A stretch of DNA of 64,000 nucleotides, taken from the NCBI GenBank assembly GCA_017459895.1, contig JAFUCA010000006.1, positions 62,001 to 126,000 on the forward strand, given 5' to 3'. The notes beneath the pieces are model-generated. The model did not search any database. It was not told where the DNA came from and was given only the letters and a program-made list of their open reading frames with translations. Both the position numbers and the translations under genes were made by a program. Within the stretch, counting starts at the first letter, position 1. Each line of letters starts with the position of its first letter. Source of the stretch: Bacillota bacterium (GTDB lineage Bacteria; Bacillota; Clostridia; Peptostreptococcales; Anaerovoracaceae). This document shows, in pieces, positions 26,488 to 34,604 of the stretch.

Positions 26488-27822
26488 CTAAAAGGTTCCG
26501 AAACTGCTTCCGGCGCTGTCCACAAACTTGGTGATCTTCTCCAGCCAGGCGATCTTGATGGTTGCCGTCGGGCCGCTTCTCTGCTTGGCGATAATGACCT
26601 CGCACTCCCCGGGGACCGCCTCTTCCTTGTTGTAATATTCATCCCGGTAGAGGAACAGAACGATATCGGCGTCCTGCTCGATGGATCCGGACTCCCGCAG
26701 GTCGGACAGCATCGGCCGGTGATCGGTTCTCTGCTCCGGCGCCCGGGACAGCTGCGACAGCACGATCACAGGAACGTCCAGCTCCCTTGCCAGCAGCTTC
26801 AGGTTTCTGGAGATCACGGAGATCTCCTGGGTCCTGGAATCCGCCCGGCCCTCCGGGTTCATCAGCTGCAGATAGTCGATGATCACCAGATCCAGTCCCT
26901 GCTCCGCCTTCAGCCGGCGGCACTTGCTCTTCATCTCCATGATGCTGACGCCGGCGGTGTCGTCTATGTGAATGTTCGCCTTGGACAGCGTGTCCAGCGC
27001 GTCGTTGATGTCATCCCAGTCCCGCCGCTGCAGCTTGCCCTTCTTCAGGCTCTGCATGTCGACCCGGGACTCCATGGCCAGCAGTCTCTGGCCCAGCTGT
27101 TCCTTCGCCATCTCCATGCTGAAGACGAGCACCGATGCGCCGCCTTTGATCGCGGCGTTCAGCGCCACCGTCAGCGCAAAGGCTGTCTTACCCATGGCCG
27201 GACGGGCGGCGAGGATGATCAGATCCGACTTCTGAAGGCCGGAGGTCTTCTCATCCAGATCCCGGAACCCGGTGGTCACGCCGGTCAGGCCCCCTTCCAT
27301 CTGGGCGGCCCGGTCGATGATCTCGATGTTCTCCAGCAGCACGTCCTTGATGTGGGTATACTGCCCCTTCTGTCTCTGCTGCGAGATCTCGAAGATCCCG
27401 CTCTCCGCGTAGTCCAGAAGCTCGCCCGGCTCCATGGATCCCTCGTAGCCCTTCTCGATCACGTCGTCCGCCACCTCGATGAGCCGGCGGGAGGATGCTT
27501 TCTGCGCGATGATCTTCGCGTATTCCTCCGCGTTGGCCGTCGTCGGTGTGCCGGAGGAAAGGCTGGCGATGTAGGCTCTGCCGCCTACCATCTCGAGACT
27601 TCCCCTGCTCTTGAGCTCCTCCGATACCGTCAGCGCGTCCACCGGAGCATTCCTTCTGGACAGATTCAGCACGGCCTCGAAGATCTCCCGGTGATTCGCA
27701 TCATAAAAATCCCTGGCTTTGACGTTCTCGATGACGTCAAACAGAGCGTTCTTCGAGAGCAGCGCGGCCCCCAGGGCCGACCGTTCTGCATCCAGACTGT
27801 GCGGGGGAACCCTTCCGTCCAT
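26488..27822 (-). CDS. dnaB: Replicative DNA helicase
   Basis: Hexameric 5'–3' helicase (DnaC in Bacillus naming) that unwinds DNA at the fork. The 444-residue protein starts with the conserved VPPHSLDAERSALGAALLSK and has the N-terminal collar domain (to about 150), linker, and RecA-like ATPase: Walker A AARPAMGKTAFAL, Walker B DLVIIDYLQLM, and the DLRESGSIEQDADIV arginine-finger region. Length and motifs are normal; no intein. It lies between rplI and the dnaD-like gene, an arrangement usual in Clostridia. Confidence 0.96.
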   Translation of the reverse strand: MDGRVPPHSLDAERSALGAALLSKNALFDVIENVKARDFYDANHREIFEAVLNLSRRNAPVDALTVSEELKSRGSLEMVGGRAYIASLSSGTPTTANAEEYAKIIAQKASSRRLIEVADDVIEKGYEGSMEPGELLDYAESGIFEISQQRQKGQYTHIKDVLLENIEIIDRAAQMEGGLTGVTTGFRDLDEKTSGLQKSDLIILAARPAMGKTAFALTVALNAAIKGGASVLVFSMEMAKEQLGQRLLAMESRVDMQSLKKGKLQRRDWDDINDALDTLSKANIHIDDTAGVSIMEMKSKCRRLKAEQGLDLVIIDYLQLMNPEGRADSRTQEISVISRNLKLLARELDVPVIVLSQLSRAPEQRTDHRPMLSDLRESGSIEQDADIVLFLYRDEYYNKEEAVPGECEVIIAKQRSGPTATIKIAWLEKITKFVDSAGSSFGTF

Positions 27823-27836
27823 TGCTTCGTGTCCTC

Positions 27837-28280
27837 CTAAACCGTAACGTTAACCTTCAGCTTCGCGGCAACCTCCGAAAACAGCTTCACGGTCACGGTC
27901 TGCGTTCCGGTCTGCTTGATGGGCGCCGGCAGGTCGATCTTCTTCTTGTCGACCTTAATGCCCTCCTGGGCCTCCAGCGCATCCGCGATGTCCTTGGAGG
28001 TGATGGAGCCGAACAGCTTGCCGTTTTCTCCGCCCTTGGACTGAATGGTCAGCGTGATCTTCTCCAGCTCCTGGGCCTGCTTCTGCGCGGCGGCCTTCTG
28101 CTGCTGCCGCTTCTCCTCGGCGAGCGCCTTCTGCTTCTCCAGGCTCCTCACGTTGCCTTCGGTCGCTTCCTTCGCCAGACCCTTCGGCAGAAGCATATTT
28201 CTCGCATAGCCATCGTTGACCTTGACGACGTCGCCTGCCTTGCCCTTGCCTTTTACATCCTGTGTCAAGATTACTATCAT
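27837..28280 (-). CDS. rplI: Ribosomal protein bL9
   Basis: 50S subunit protein L9, 147 residues, with the N-terminal rRNA-binding fold (MIVILTQDVKGKGKAGDVVKV, then DGYARNMLLPKGLA), the long connecting helix rich in Glu, Lys and Gln (about 40–77), and the C-terminal domain. Normal length and start. The gdpP–rplI–dnaB order is typical of Bacillota. Confidence 0.96.
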   Translation of the reverse strand: MIVILTQDVKGKGKAGDVVKVNDGYARNMLLPKGLAKEATEGNVRSLEKQKALAEEKRQQQKAAAQKQAQELEKITLTIQSKGGENGKLFGSITSKDIADALEAQEGIKVDKKKIDLPAPIKQTGTQTVTVKLFSEVAAKLKVNVTV

Positions 28281-28292
28281 TATTCTATCCTC

Positions 28293-30047
28293 CTATTGTG
28301 AAGTTTTGAAGAATTCTTCGATTTCCGCCAGAATCTCCTGGGGTGTCATCGCCACCCGGGCACCGGCGGTGTTCAGATGTCCGCCGCCGCCGAACTGCTC
28401 CATGATCCTCTGCACATTGATGGTTCCCAGGGACCGGGCGCTGACCACGGTCTCTCCGTTCTGGTCCTGGCCCGCCACGAAGCTGGCCTCGATCCCCTTG
28501 ATCGTCAGCAGCTCGTCCGCCACCTGGGAGTTGACGATCTGCGCGTTATTGTTTCTTCCCTCGTGGATCGACATCGCGATGCGTCCGTCGATGATCTTCG
28601 CTCCCGCCACGCAGGCCGCGCGCACGCGGAAGTTCTCCGCGTTGGCCTGGAAGTACCGGCGGACCGTCTGCAGATCGGCTCCGTTTCGCCGCAGCCAGGA
28701 TGCCGCCTCGAAGGTCCGCACGCCGGCCTTGACCGCGAAGCGGTTGGTGTCCAGCATGATTCCCGCCAGCAAAGCATCCGCTTCGACCTTGGTCAGGGAT
28801 TTCTTCTCACAGGCGTACTGGACGACCTCCGACACCAGCTCCGATGCGGAGGAGGCGTAGGGCTCCATGTAGGACAGCACCTGATGGGGCAGCAGATCCT
28901 CTGCCCTGCGGTGATGGTCGATGACGACCAGCTTTTCGGTCATCTCCACCAGCTCCCGGCCCTCCACCAGGCCCGGCCGGTGGGTGTCGACGACGACCAC
29001 CAGCGAGTTCTCTCTGTACAGCGAAACCGCCCGTTCCTCGGAGACGAATTCGTAGTCTCCGGTATCCTTCGCGTCCTGGATCAGATCCGCCATCGTTTCA
29101 TCGTAGGATCCCAGCAGGATGTAGGTGTCCTTGCCAACGGTCTGGGCGATGCGGCTGACGCCGAGGGCCGCGCCGAAGCAGTCCATATCCGGATTCTTGT
29201 GTCCCATGATGAACACCCGGGAGGACTGGTTCATCAGCGCCCGCAGCGCGTGAGCGATCAGTCTGGATTTCCCCTTGTTCGACTTCTCGACGCCCTGGGT
29301 CCTGCCGCCGTAGTACTCCAGATCCTGCACGTCCTTGACCACCGCCTGGTCTCCGCCCCGGCCCAGCGCGATGTCCAGCGCATCCTGGGCATAGCGGTCG
29401 CTTGCCGCCGGGGTCTCTCCGCCCATGCCGACGCCGATGCTCAGCGTCACGGGGAAGTCCGCTCCGGCATCGATCTGCCTCGCCTCGTCCAGGATCGGGA
29501 AGTTGCCCTTCTTCAGCAGCTCGTAGCTGTCCTGATCCATGGTGAAGCTGTAGAGGTGATCCTTGTACCGGGTGATCGCCGCTCCGGCTTTGGTCGCCCA
29601 TCCCCGGATGAATTTGTCGATCTGATTGATCAGCTCCAGCTGCCAGTCCTCGGCGATGTTGATCAGCTCATCGTAGTTATCGACGCTGATCAGCCCGATG
29701 GCGAGCTTGCGGCGCTCGTACTTCTGCTTCAGCTCCTCATAGCCGGTGACATCGATGAAGTACAGGAGCAGCGACGCGGTGTCCCCTTCTCCCAGGAATT
29801 CTCCCAGCAGCTTGAACTTCCGGTCGTTTCTCTCCACATACAGCGGACGGTGCTCCCGCACCGCGTCCGCGATGATCGGCAGCTTCAGTCCCGTTAACGC
29901 GAAAATATCGCCATCAATGATGCCGTCGTACTTAAAAACTTCTGCAATCGTCCCGCTGGCTCTCGTCACCTTCCCCTGCATGTTGATCGCGCACATGGGG
30001 ATGGGCGAGTACCGGCTGATCAGACGCTCGATTCTTCCTGCGTACAT
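28293..30047 (-). CDS. gdpP: GdpP-type cyclic-di-AMP phosphodiesterase without membrane segments
   Basis: DHH/DHHA1 phosphodiesterase that hydrolyses c-di-AMP to pApA and so affects wall and osmotic balance. Of 584 residues, about 1–100 are a PAS-like domain, about 105–240 a degenerate GGDEF domain (the site reads GGETPAASDRY in place of an intact GGDEF), and about 270–584 DHH/DHHA1: GHKNPDMDCFGAALG, VVVDTHRP, VVIDHHRR, LDTNRFAVKAGVRTFE, and the C-terminal GGGGHLNTAGA. All DHH metal ligands are present. Typical GdpP begins with two membrane helices; here the protein starts directly with the PAS part, after a good GGGAGG site, so it should be cytosolic. Co-transcribed with rplI, whose start is 12 bases downstream of this gene's stop. 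Confidence 0.88.
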   Translation of the reverse strand: MYAGRIERLISRYSPIPMCAINMQGKVTRASGTIAEVFKYDGIIDGDIFALTGLKLPIIADAVREHRPLYVERNDRKFKLLGEFLGEGDTASLLLYFIDVTGYEELKQKYERRKLAIGLISVDNYDELINIAEDWQLELINQIDKFIRGWATKAGAAITRYKDHLYSFTMDQDSYELLKKGNFPILDEARQIDAGADFPVTLSIGVGMGGETPAASDRYAQDALDIALGRGGDQAVVKDVQDLEYYGGRTQGVEKSNKGKSRLIAHALRALMNQSSRVFIMGHKNPDMDCFGAALGVSRIAQTVGKDTYILLGSYDETMADLIQDAKDTGDYEFVSEERAVSLYRENSLVVVVDTHRPGLVEGRELVEMTEKLVVIDHHRRAEDLLPHQVLSYMEPYASSASELVSEVVQYACEKKSLTKVEADALLAGIMLDTNRFAVKAGVRTFEAASWLRRNGADLQTVRRYFQANAENFRVRAACVAGAKIIDGRIAMSIHEGRNNNAQIVNSQVADELLTIKGIEASFVAGQDQNGETVVSARSLGTINVQRIMEQFGGGGHLNTAGARVAMTPQEILAEIEEFFKTSQ

Positions 30048-30142
30048 CCGTACCTCCCGCGGGCCCTTGCGGACCCTGATTTTCGGTCGTAAATGATCGC
30101 CTAAAATAACACTTTATTATATCATCTTAAACGGTTTCTTTA

Positions 30143-30170
30143 CAACACAAAACCCGGAATGCCTCCGGGT
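30143..30170 (-). terminator. Terminator between rpsR and gdpP
   Basis: On the minus strand ACCCGGA and TCCGGGT pair around a short loop, followed by TTTTGTGTT. It lies about 20 bases below the rpsR stop and would separate or attenuate the rpsF–ssb–rpsR unit from gdpP–rplI–dnaB. Confidence 0.75.
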
Positions 30171-30189
30171 CTTTGGTGTCGTATCTCGA

Positions 30190-30429
30190 TTAGTCCTGTG
30201 TGTAAGGCAGCAGAGCAACGATTCTGGCTCTCTTGATGGCCTTGGTAAGCTCTCTCTGGTGCATCGCACATGTGCCTTTGATTCTCTTCGGAAGGATCTT
30301 GCCTCTCTCAGTGACATATTCCTTCAGAGTATCGACGTCCTTGTAATCGATTTCTTTGGTTTTATCCGCGCAGAACTGGCATACCTTGCGTCTTCTCATG
30401 CCGCCGCGTCTTCTGTTATCCATTGCCAT
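30190..30429 (-). CDS. rpsR: Ribosomal protein bS18
   Basis: 30S subunit protein S18, 79 residues, binding next to S6 on the platform. The core is [20 protein letters not shown] and [20 protein letters not shown]. It carries the zinc-ribbon-like pair CQFC near residue 17 and a later Cys, so it looks like the C+ (zinc-binding) form. ATG 30429 follows AAAGGAG. Last gene of the rpsF–ssb–rpsR unit, with a terminator downstream. Confidence 0.96.
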   Translation of the reverse strand: MAMDNRRRGGMRRRKVCQFCADKTKEIDYKDVDTLKEYVTERGKILPKRIKGTCAMHQRELTKAIKRARIVALLPYTQD

Positions 30430-30447
30430 GGAACTGTCTCCTTTCTT

Positions 30448-30948
30448 TTAGAACGGAATGTCATCGTCCTGGATCTTCTGGAATCCTTCCGGGATTCCCT
30501 GGGAAGAATCCTCGGCCGGGCCTGACTGATACGGGTCCTCCTGTCCGAAGCCTCCCTGGGGCGCCTGCTGGTTCTGTGCATATCCTCCGAACTGCTGTCC
30601 GTAGTCCTGCCCGCGACCCTGTCCGCCGTCCTGATTTCCTCCGCCTAAAAATTCTACATTGTTGGCAATCACTTCGGTCGTGTAGACCTTGTTGCCTTCT
30701 TTATTGGTATAGCTGCCGGTCTGAATGCGGCCGTTGACAGCAACCTTTCTCCCCTTGGCGAGATACCGGTCGCAGTTCTCCGCCTGTTTGTTGAAAACCA
30801 CGATCGGAATGTAGCTGGTGCGCTGCTTATCCCCGTAGCCGTCATTGACTGCCACGGTAAATCTGCAGATCGCCGTCTGATTCATTCCCGTTGAGTATCT
30901 CAGTTCCGGATCTCTTGTCAGATTCCCAATCAGAATAACACTGTTCAT
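30448..30948 (-). CDS. ssb: Single-stranded DNA-binding protein
   Basis: Homotetrameric SSB that coats single-stranded DNA in replication and repair. The 166-residue protein has the OB fold in about residues 1–108 (MNSVILIGNLTRDPELRYS, VAVNDGYGDKQRTSYIPIVV, GRIQTGSYTNKEGNKVYTTE), a Gly/Gln-rich disordered linker, and the partner-binding acidic tip DDDIPF. Lies between rpsF and rpsR, its usual place. Confidence 0.95.
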   Translation of the reverse strand: MNSVILIGNLTRDPELRYSTGMNQTAICRFTVAVNDGYGDKQRTSYIPIVVFNKQAENCDRYLAKGRKVAVNGRIQTGSYTNKEGNKVYTTEVIANNVEFLGGGNQDGGQGRGQDYGQQFGGYAQNQQAPQGGFGQEDPYQSGPAEDSSQGIPEGFQKIQDDDIPF

Positions 30949-30964
30949 AATGTTCCCCTTGTCC

Positions 30965-31255
30965 CTATTTCTCGTCTTTGTTTACGATCATGTGTCTCAT
31001 GATGTTGTCCGAGATCTTGAGTCTTCTGTCGAGCTCCTTCGGCAGCGTCGGCGGTGCCTGGAATTCGATGACGACATAGTATCCTTCGCTCTTCTTCCGG
31101 ATCGGATACGCAAGTTTTCTCATGCCCCATACGTCTGCCTCTCCGATGACTTCGCCTTCGGTCTCGATGATGCCCTTAACGGCTTCCACGGTCGCGGCCT
31201 TGGCTTCCTCTTCGAGTGCAGGATCGATGATGAACATCAACTCGTAATTTGTCAT
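30965..31255 (-). CDS. rpsF: Ribosomal protein bS6
   Basis: 30S subunit protein S6, 96 residues (NYELMFIIDPALEEEAKAAT to the LDRRLKISDNIMRHMIVN strand). It forms a complex with S18. ATG 31255 is preceded by the near-perfect GGGAGGTG. First gene of the rpsF–ssb–rpsR unit; the leader upstream holds hairpins that may be the S6:S18 autoregulatory element. Confidence 0.95.
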   Translation of the reverse strand: MTNYELMFIIDPALEEEAKAATVEAVKGIIETEGEVIGEADVWGMRKLAYPIRKKSEGYYVVIEFQAPPTLPKELDRRLKISDNIMRHMIVNKDEK

Positions 31256-31259
31256 TGTT

Positions 31260-31356
31260 TCACCTCCCTGTGGACTAAATGGCGGCAGCTCTCTGCCGCA
31301 AGGAATCGTGCGGTTTTCGCACAAAATGATAGGCACGTCTGAAATGGCGTGCCTAT
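31260..31356 (-). promoter_or_regulatory. rpsF leader: possible S6:S18 autoregulatory RNA plus upstream hairpin
   Basis: In the minus-strand transcript three stems stand in a row before the rpsF ribosome site: ATAGGCACG/CGTGCCTAT (31329–31356), GTGCG/CGCAC with an ACCG loop edge, and GCGGCA/TGCCGC. S6:S18 leaders known in many bacteria use a stem with a CCG box; the ACCGC here could be that. The match to the known motif is by eye only. Confidence 0.4.
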
Positions 31357-31358
31357 AT

Positions 31359-31390
31359 ATTATATACTACTTTTTTTCAAATGCAAGTTT
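31359..31390 (-). promoter_or_regulatory. rpsF: Probable rpsF promoter
   Basis: On the minus strand TATAAT at 31364–31359 lies in an A/T-rich run, with TTGCAT 16 bases upstream and an alternative TTGAAA/TATAGG pair with a 17-base spacer. Which pair is used cannot be decided. Confidence 0.45.
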
Positions 31391-31419
31391 TTTCTGCGGA
31401 ACTTTTCGCTTCCCAGCCT

Positions 31420-31628
31420 CAACCCGGCTCAACCCGGCTCAGCCCGGCTCAACTCTGCCAATCAAGCCAATTCGAGACATTCTGGCCGAGTTCACAGCCC
31501 TGTATATGCCTCTCGGCGATGAAAACTCTGCCACTCGTTCACTCTTCAGCCATTCCGGCAGAGTTTGTGCTGTTTCCCGTCGAATAACTCTGCCAATCAT
31601 CATCACTCAGGGGTGTTCTGGCAGAGTT
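31420..31628. repeat. Phased inverted-word array, word AACTCTGCCA, with CAACCCGGCT tandem
   Basis: Three dyads of AACTCTGCCA and its reverse complement TGGCAGAGTT: 31451/31483, 31524/31556 and 31586/31619 (start to start 32, 32, 33). Arms differ from the consensus by at most one base. Steps between dyads (second arm to next first arm) are 41 and 30. Immediately left of it CAACCCGGCT repeats three times with a 10-base period (31420, 31430, 31440; third copy has one change). The stretch lies between the glycerate kinase stop and the rpsF promoter. No coding frame was found. Confidence 0.8.
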
Positions 31629-31678
31629 CGAAGCAGCAGATGCGGATAACCAACAGGCACGGACAATCTCTGTGTTTT

Positions 31679-32917
31679 TTACTGTGTCAAAACCCAGCGT
31701 TCTGCTGCGAATTTCGCGGCCCGGTACAGGTCCTGACGGCAGGTTCGTTCGTAGCGGGCGGGATCCGCGCAAAAGCTGGTGGTCTGGATCACCTCGGTGA
31801 TCCCCCGGTCACGGATCCTGGGCAGCACTCCGTCCATGAACTCACCGTCCCTGAGATCACCACCCCTGAAATCACCACCTCTGAGGTCACCATCCCCGAG
31901 GCCACCGTCCCTGAGGTCACCATCCCCGAGGCCGTCATCCACCTGGCCGACCACCGCAATCACCGGAACGCCCTGCCGGCTGGCGTGCTCGCCGATGACT
32001 GCCACTACCTTGCCCCGCAGGCTCTGCTCATCCAGCTTCCCCTCGCCGGTATAGACCAGATCGCAGGAAGCCAGCTGCTCATCGAAGCGGGTCATCTCCA
32101 GCACGATCTCCGCCCCCGGGCGCAGCCTGGCTCCGAGAAAGGCGACGGCACCGGCGCCGGCGCCTCCCGCTGCTCCCGCGCCGGGGATCTCGGACACGTC
32201 CATTCCCAGGTGCGTCTGTATCAGCTCCGCATAGATGCGAAGGTTTCGGTCCAGCCTTTGCACCATCGCATCATCCGCTCCCTTCTGGGGCGCGAAAACG
32301 AAGGCCGCTCCCTGGGGTCCATGCAGCGGGTTGTTCACATCACACATGACTTCGAATGTAACGCCCCGGATCTGCTCCTGCAGCCGGGAAAGATCCATGC
32401 CCCGGATCCGGTCAATGGTGCCTCCTGTGGGAACGAATTCCCGTCCCGCTTCATCGGTGAACCGGGCGCCCAGCGCTGCCGCGATGCCGAGGCCTCCATC
32501 GTTGGTGCAGCTTCCCCCAAGACCCAGAATGATCCTGCGGCAGCCGCCCCGGATCGCGTGAAGGATCAGCTCTCCGACGCCGTAGGTAGTGGTGCGCTCC
32601 GGATTTCGCTGCCCGGGATCGGTGATAAAGCCGGCCGCCGCGGCAAGCTCCACGACGGCGTCCGTATCTTTTTTCCAGTAATACGTCCGGCGGGGCTCCA
32701 TGAAGGGGTTGGCCGCCAGGCAGGATACCTTCTCTCCTCCGAGGGCATACCGGAAGCAGTCACAGGTTCCCTCGCCCCCGTCAGCCATGGGAATGGCGGT
32801 GACGTGAGTTCCTGGCGCGATATCTGTGATCGCCTGCCCGATGATGCGGCAGACTTCGGTGGCCGTCATCGTCCCCTTGAAGGAGTCCGGTATGACTATG
32901 ATGTGCTTCTGTTTCAT
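31679..32917 (-). CDS. Glycerate kinase with pentapeptide-repeat insertion
   Basis: ATP-dependent glycerate 2-kinase family (GlxK/GarK type), linking glycerate to glycolysis. The 412-residue protein has IPDSFKGTMTATEVC, MADGGEGTCDCF, the central LGLGGSCTNDGGLGIAAALG and VYTGEGKLDEQSLRGK, all standard. After VIAVVGQVDDG comes an insertion of about 35 residues made of five-residue units (GDGDL RDGGL GDGDL RGGDF RGGDL RDGEF MDGVL), then the normal end. The DNA is a 15-base minisatellite. Start ATG 32917 overlaps the upstream gene's stop by four bases. Whether the enzyme is still active is unknown; all visible catalytic regions are intact. Confidence 0.85.
   Translation of the reverse strand: MKQKHIIVIPDSFKGTMTATEVCRIIGQAITDIAPGTHVTAIPMADGGEGTCDCFRYALGGEKVSCLAANPFMEPRRTYYWKKDTDAVVELAAAAGFITDPGQRNPERTTTYGVGELILHAIRGGCRRIILGLGGSCTNDGGLGIAAALGARFTDEAGREFVPTGGTIDRIRGMDLSRLQEQIRGVTFEVMCDVNNPLHGPQGAAFVFAPQKGADDAMVQRLDRNLRIYAELIQTHLGMDVSEIPGAGAAGGAGAGAVAFLGARLRPGAEIVLEMTRFDEQLASCDLVYTGEGKLDEQSLRGKVVAVIGEHASRQGVPVIAVVGQVDDGLGDGDLRDGGLGDGDLRGGDFRGGDLRDGEFMDGVLPRIRDRGITEVIQTTSFCADPARYERTCRQDLYRAAKFAAERWVLTQ
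31843..31941. repeat. 15-bp minisatellite inside glycerate kinase gene
   Basis: About six units of (C/T)CCCTGAG(A/G)TCACCA, read on the plus strand, with few changes. The unit is a multiple of three and keeps the frame, adding pentapeptide-repeat-like residues. Confidence 0.8.
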
Positions 32918-33513
32918 TTCTCTTCACTGTACTCCGGAATGGCCAGATCCCCGATGATCGTCTTCATGCTGTCGTCCTCGAGGATGGCGTTCCAGCCGTT
33001 GTATCCGTCGCTGGTCAGCGGCAGATAGATGGTTTCTTCGTGGGTCTTCCCAGCCTTTGCAACCTTCTCGATCTGGGAAACGTAGATATCGAGGCACTTC
33101 TCGTTCAGCCAGTCCTTGTCGGTGATGTTCTCGTCGTAGAGGTGCTCGGTGACGTATTCGTAGGATTTCTTTTTGTATTTTTTCAGGACGCTGCTGAAGT
33201 CACACTGGGTGACGGTGATCTTCGCCACGGCGAGATCGTTCCGCTCCTCCACCGCTTCGATCTTGTAGTCGAAGTTGCGCAGCAGGGCCTGCTGCATCCG
33301 CGCCACGGTCTCATCGTCGCCCTCCAGATTGACCATGAAGTTCACGTAGGTGTTGCCGGCGTAGCGGTCCAGGGTCTCCTCCTGAAAGGTTTTGATCCCG
33401 TTCATGCATTCGGCGGCCACCTGCTGCGGGTCGACCTGGGTCGCGTCCGTCGTGCTGGTGTGCATCGCCGCCGCGATGACCACGCTGAAGATCAGATTGA
33501 GAATCGCGCTCAT
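32914..33513 (-). CDS. Hypothetical exported protein, relative of the lipoprotein at 34605
   Basis: Not recognised as a named family. The 199-residue protein has a short N-terminal hydrophobic segment (AILNLIFSVVIAAAMH). The middle, LRNFDYKIEAVEERNDLAVAKITVTQCDFSSVL, resembles the lipoprotein encoded at 34605–35303 (FDFDYKVEGEQI..., DVTITTYDMTKVF), so the two seem to be distant paralogues of a NTF2-like/DUF4878-type fold. It lacks a lipobox. ATG 33513 lies about ten bases below AAAGGA and is reached from a promoter shared back-to-back with the gene at 33613. It overlaps the glycerate kinase start (ATGA), so they are co-expressed. Confidence 0.6.
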   Translation of the reverse strand: MSAILNLIFSVVIAAAMHTSTTDATQVDPQQVAAECMNGIKTFQEETLDRYAGNTYVNFMVNLEGDDETVARMQQALLRNFDYKIEAVEERNDLAVAKITVTQCDFSSVLKKYKKKSYEYVTEHLYDENITDKDWLNEKCLDIYVSQIEKVAKAGKTHEETIYLPLTSDGYNGWNAILEDDSMKTIIGDLAIPEYSEEK

Positions 33514-33535
33514 CTCCGATATCCTTTCTCGTCCA

Positions 33536-33585
33536 TTGCAATTTTCTTCCGGGCTCCTTATAATGATAGAAGAAATTCGTTGCAA
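33536..33585. promoter_or_regulatory. Overlapping, symmetric divergent promoter
   Basis: Plus strand: TTGCAA at 33536, 17-base spacer, TATAAT at 33559. Minus strand: TTGCAA at 33585–33580, 17-base spacer, TATAAG at 33562–33557. The two -10 elements overlap and the -35 elements are identical. Transcripts would run left into the gene at 33513 and right into the gene at 33613. Confidence 0.6.
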
Positions 33586-33612
33586 TTGCAAGTGTCAGTG
33601 CGGGGAGTACCG

Positions 33613-34377
33613 ATGAGCGGCCAGGAGAAAAACAAAACCACATCCACCGGGGACGGATTCGACCGGACGGTGTATTACGTGAACCACAGACGCCGGTTTT
33701 TCAGCTGGAAAACGGCGCTGCTCGCGGTCCTGATCCTGGCGCTGTGCGGCTACGCCTATCAGGCCACGCTGGAGCACAATATCACCACGCTGCAGGACAA
33801 CGCGGTCAAGGCGGAGAAGTCGCTGCTGAAGAAGGCTTCCTCTCAGGGGGAGGCGGTCAGCATCGCGCCGGCCCTGCGGGAGGACACGGTCCGCCGGGTC
33901 ATCGAGGATCAGAGCATCCCCGCCTATTCCTACGATCAGTGCTGGAGTCTGGATGTGAGCAAGCCCAGCGGTGTCACTCTGGCCGATCTGCAGCTGGTCT
34001 CCCGGGGCGCCTTTGTCGGAATCGAGGACGCCTTCCTCAAGGCGGAGCAGGACTACGGCATCAACTGCCTGTTTGTCATGGCCATCGCCTCGCTGGAGAG
34101 CGCCAACGGCACCATGTGCTTTAAGCCCAACAATATGTTCGGCTTCGGAAGCCGCGGCTTCTCTTCGAAGTCGGAATGCGTGGATGTGGTCGCCCGCTCG
34201 CTGGAATACAATTACCTGACTCCCGGCGGCAGCCTCTATAATGGCACCCGCATCACCGACGTCAACAAGCGCTACGCGGCCAGCTCCACCTGGGATAATA
34301 AAGTGTGCCGGAACATGGCCCGTTACTATGCGACCATCGCCCCGGCACATAATGCGCGTCTGGAGGAATTGAAGTAA
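33613..34377 (+). CDS. Membrane-anchored glucosaminidase-domain protein
   Basis: Probable peptidoglycan N-acetylglucosaminidase of 254 residues. A short basic cytoplasmic start is followed by one membrane segment (TALLAVLILALCGYAYQAT, about residues 36–54), a linker, and a GH73-like domain from about residue 140: the catalytic Glu in LFVMAIASLESANGTM, then NNMFGFGS, and YLTPGGSLYNGTRITDVNKRYA. ATG 33613 follows GGGGAG. Regulated from the shared divergent promoter with the hypothetical gene at 32914. Reads towards the lipoprotein gene (convergent). Confidence 0.82.
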   Translation: MSGQEKNKTTSTGDGFDRTVYYVNHRRRFFSWKTALLAVLILALCGYAYQATLEHNITTLQDNAVKAEKSLLKKASSQGEAVSIAPALREDTVRRVIEDQSIPAYSYDQCWSLDVSKPSGVTLADLQLVSRGAFVGIEDAFLKAEQDYGINCLFVMAIASLESANGTMCFKPNNMFGFGSRGFSSKSECVDVVARSLEYNYLTPGGSLYNGTRITDVNKRYAASSTWDNKVCRNMARYYATIAPAHNARLEELK

Positions 34378-34414
34378 TTGGCGGAGCTGCTGCAGTTCTT
34401 TTTTTATAAACGAA

Positions 34415-34558
34415 GAATCTGCAACAAAATCGGATTTTCGTTGCAGATTCCTCTTATCTCAGGATCGAAACTACAAATACACGAGGCCGAAGTCCTTCCT
34501 TCGATCATTCATGTCCCGCTTGTTGCAGATCTCCCAAATTTGAATTTGAATCTACAGC
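34415..34558. repeat. Inverted-word cluster, word GAATCTGCAAC
   Basis: GAATCTGCAAC at 34415 faces GTTGCAGATTC at 34440 (perfect, 14-base loop). GTTGCAGAT recurs at 34522 and GAATCTACAGC at 34548. Lies between convergent genes; the first dyad could form a weak hairpin, without a T run. Confidence 0.6.
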
Positions 34559-34604
34559 AGCAGTTCATGTTTTGCCGACCGAAAGTCCATTCCTGTCCCG
34601 GATC

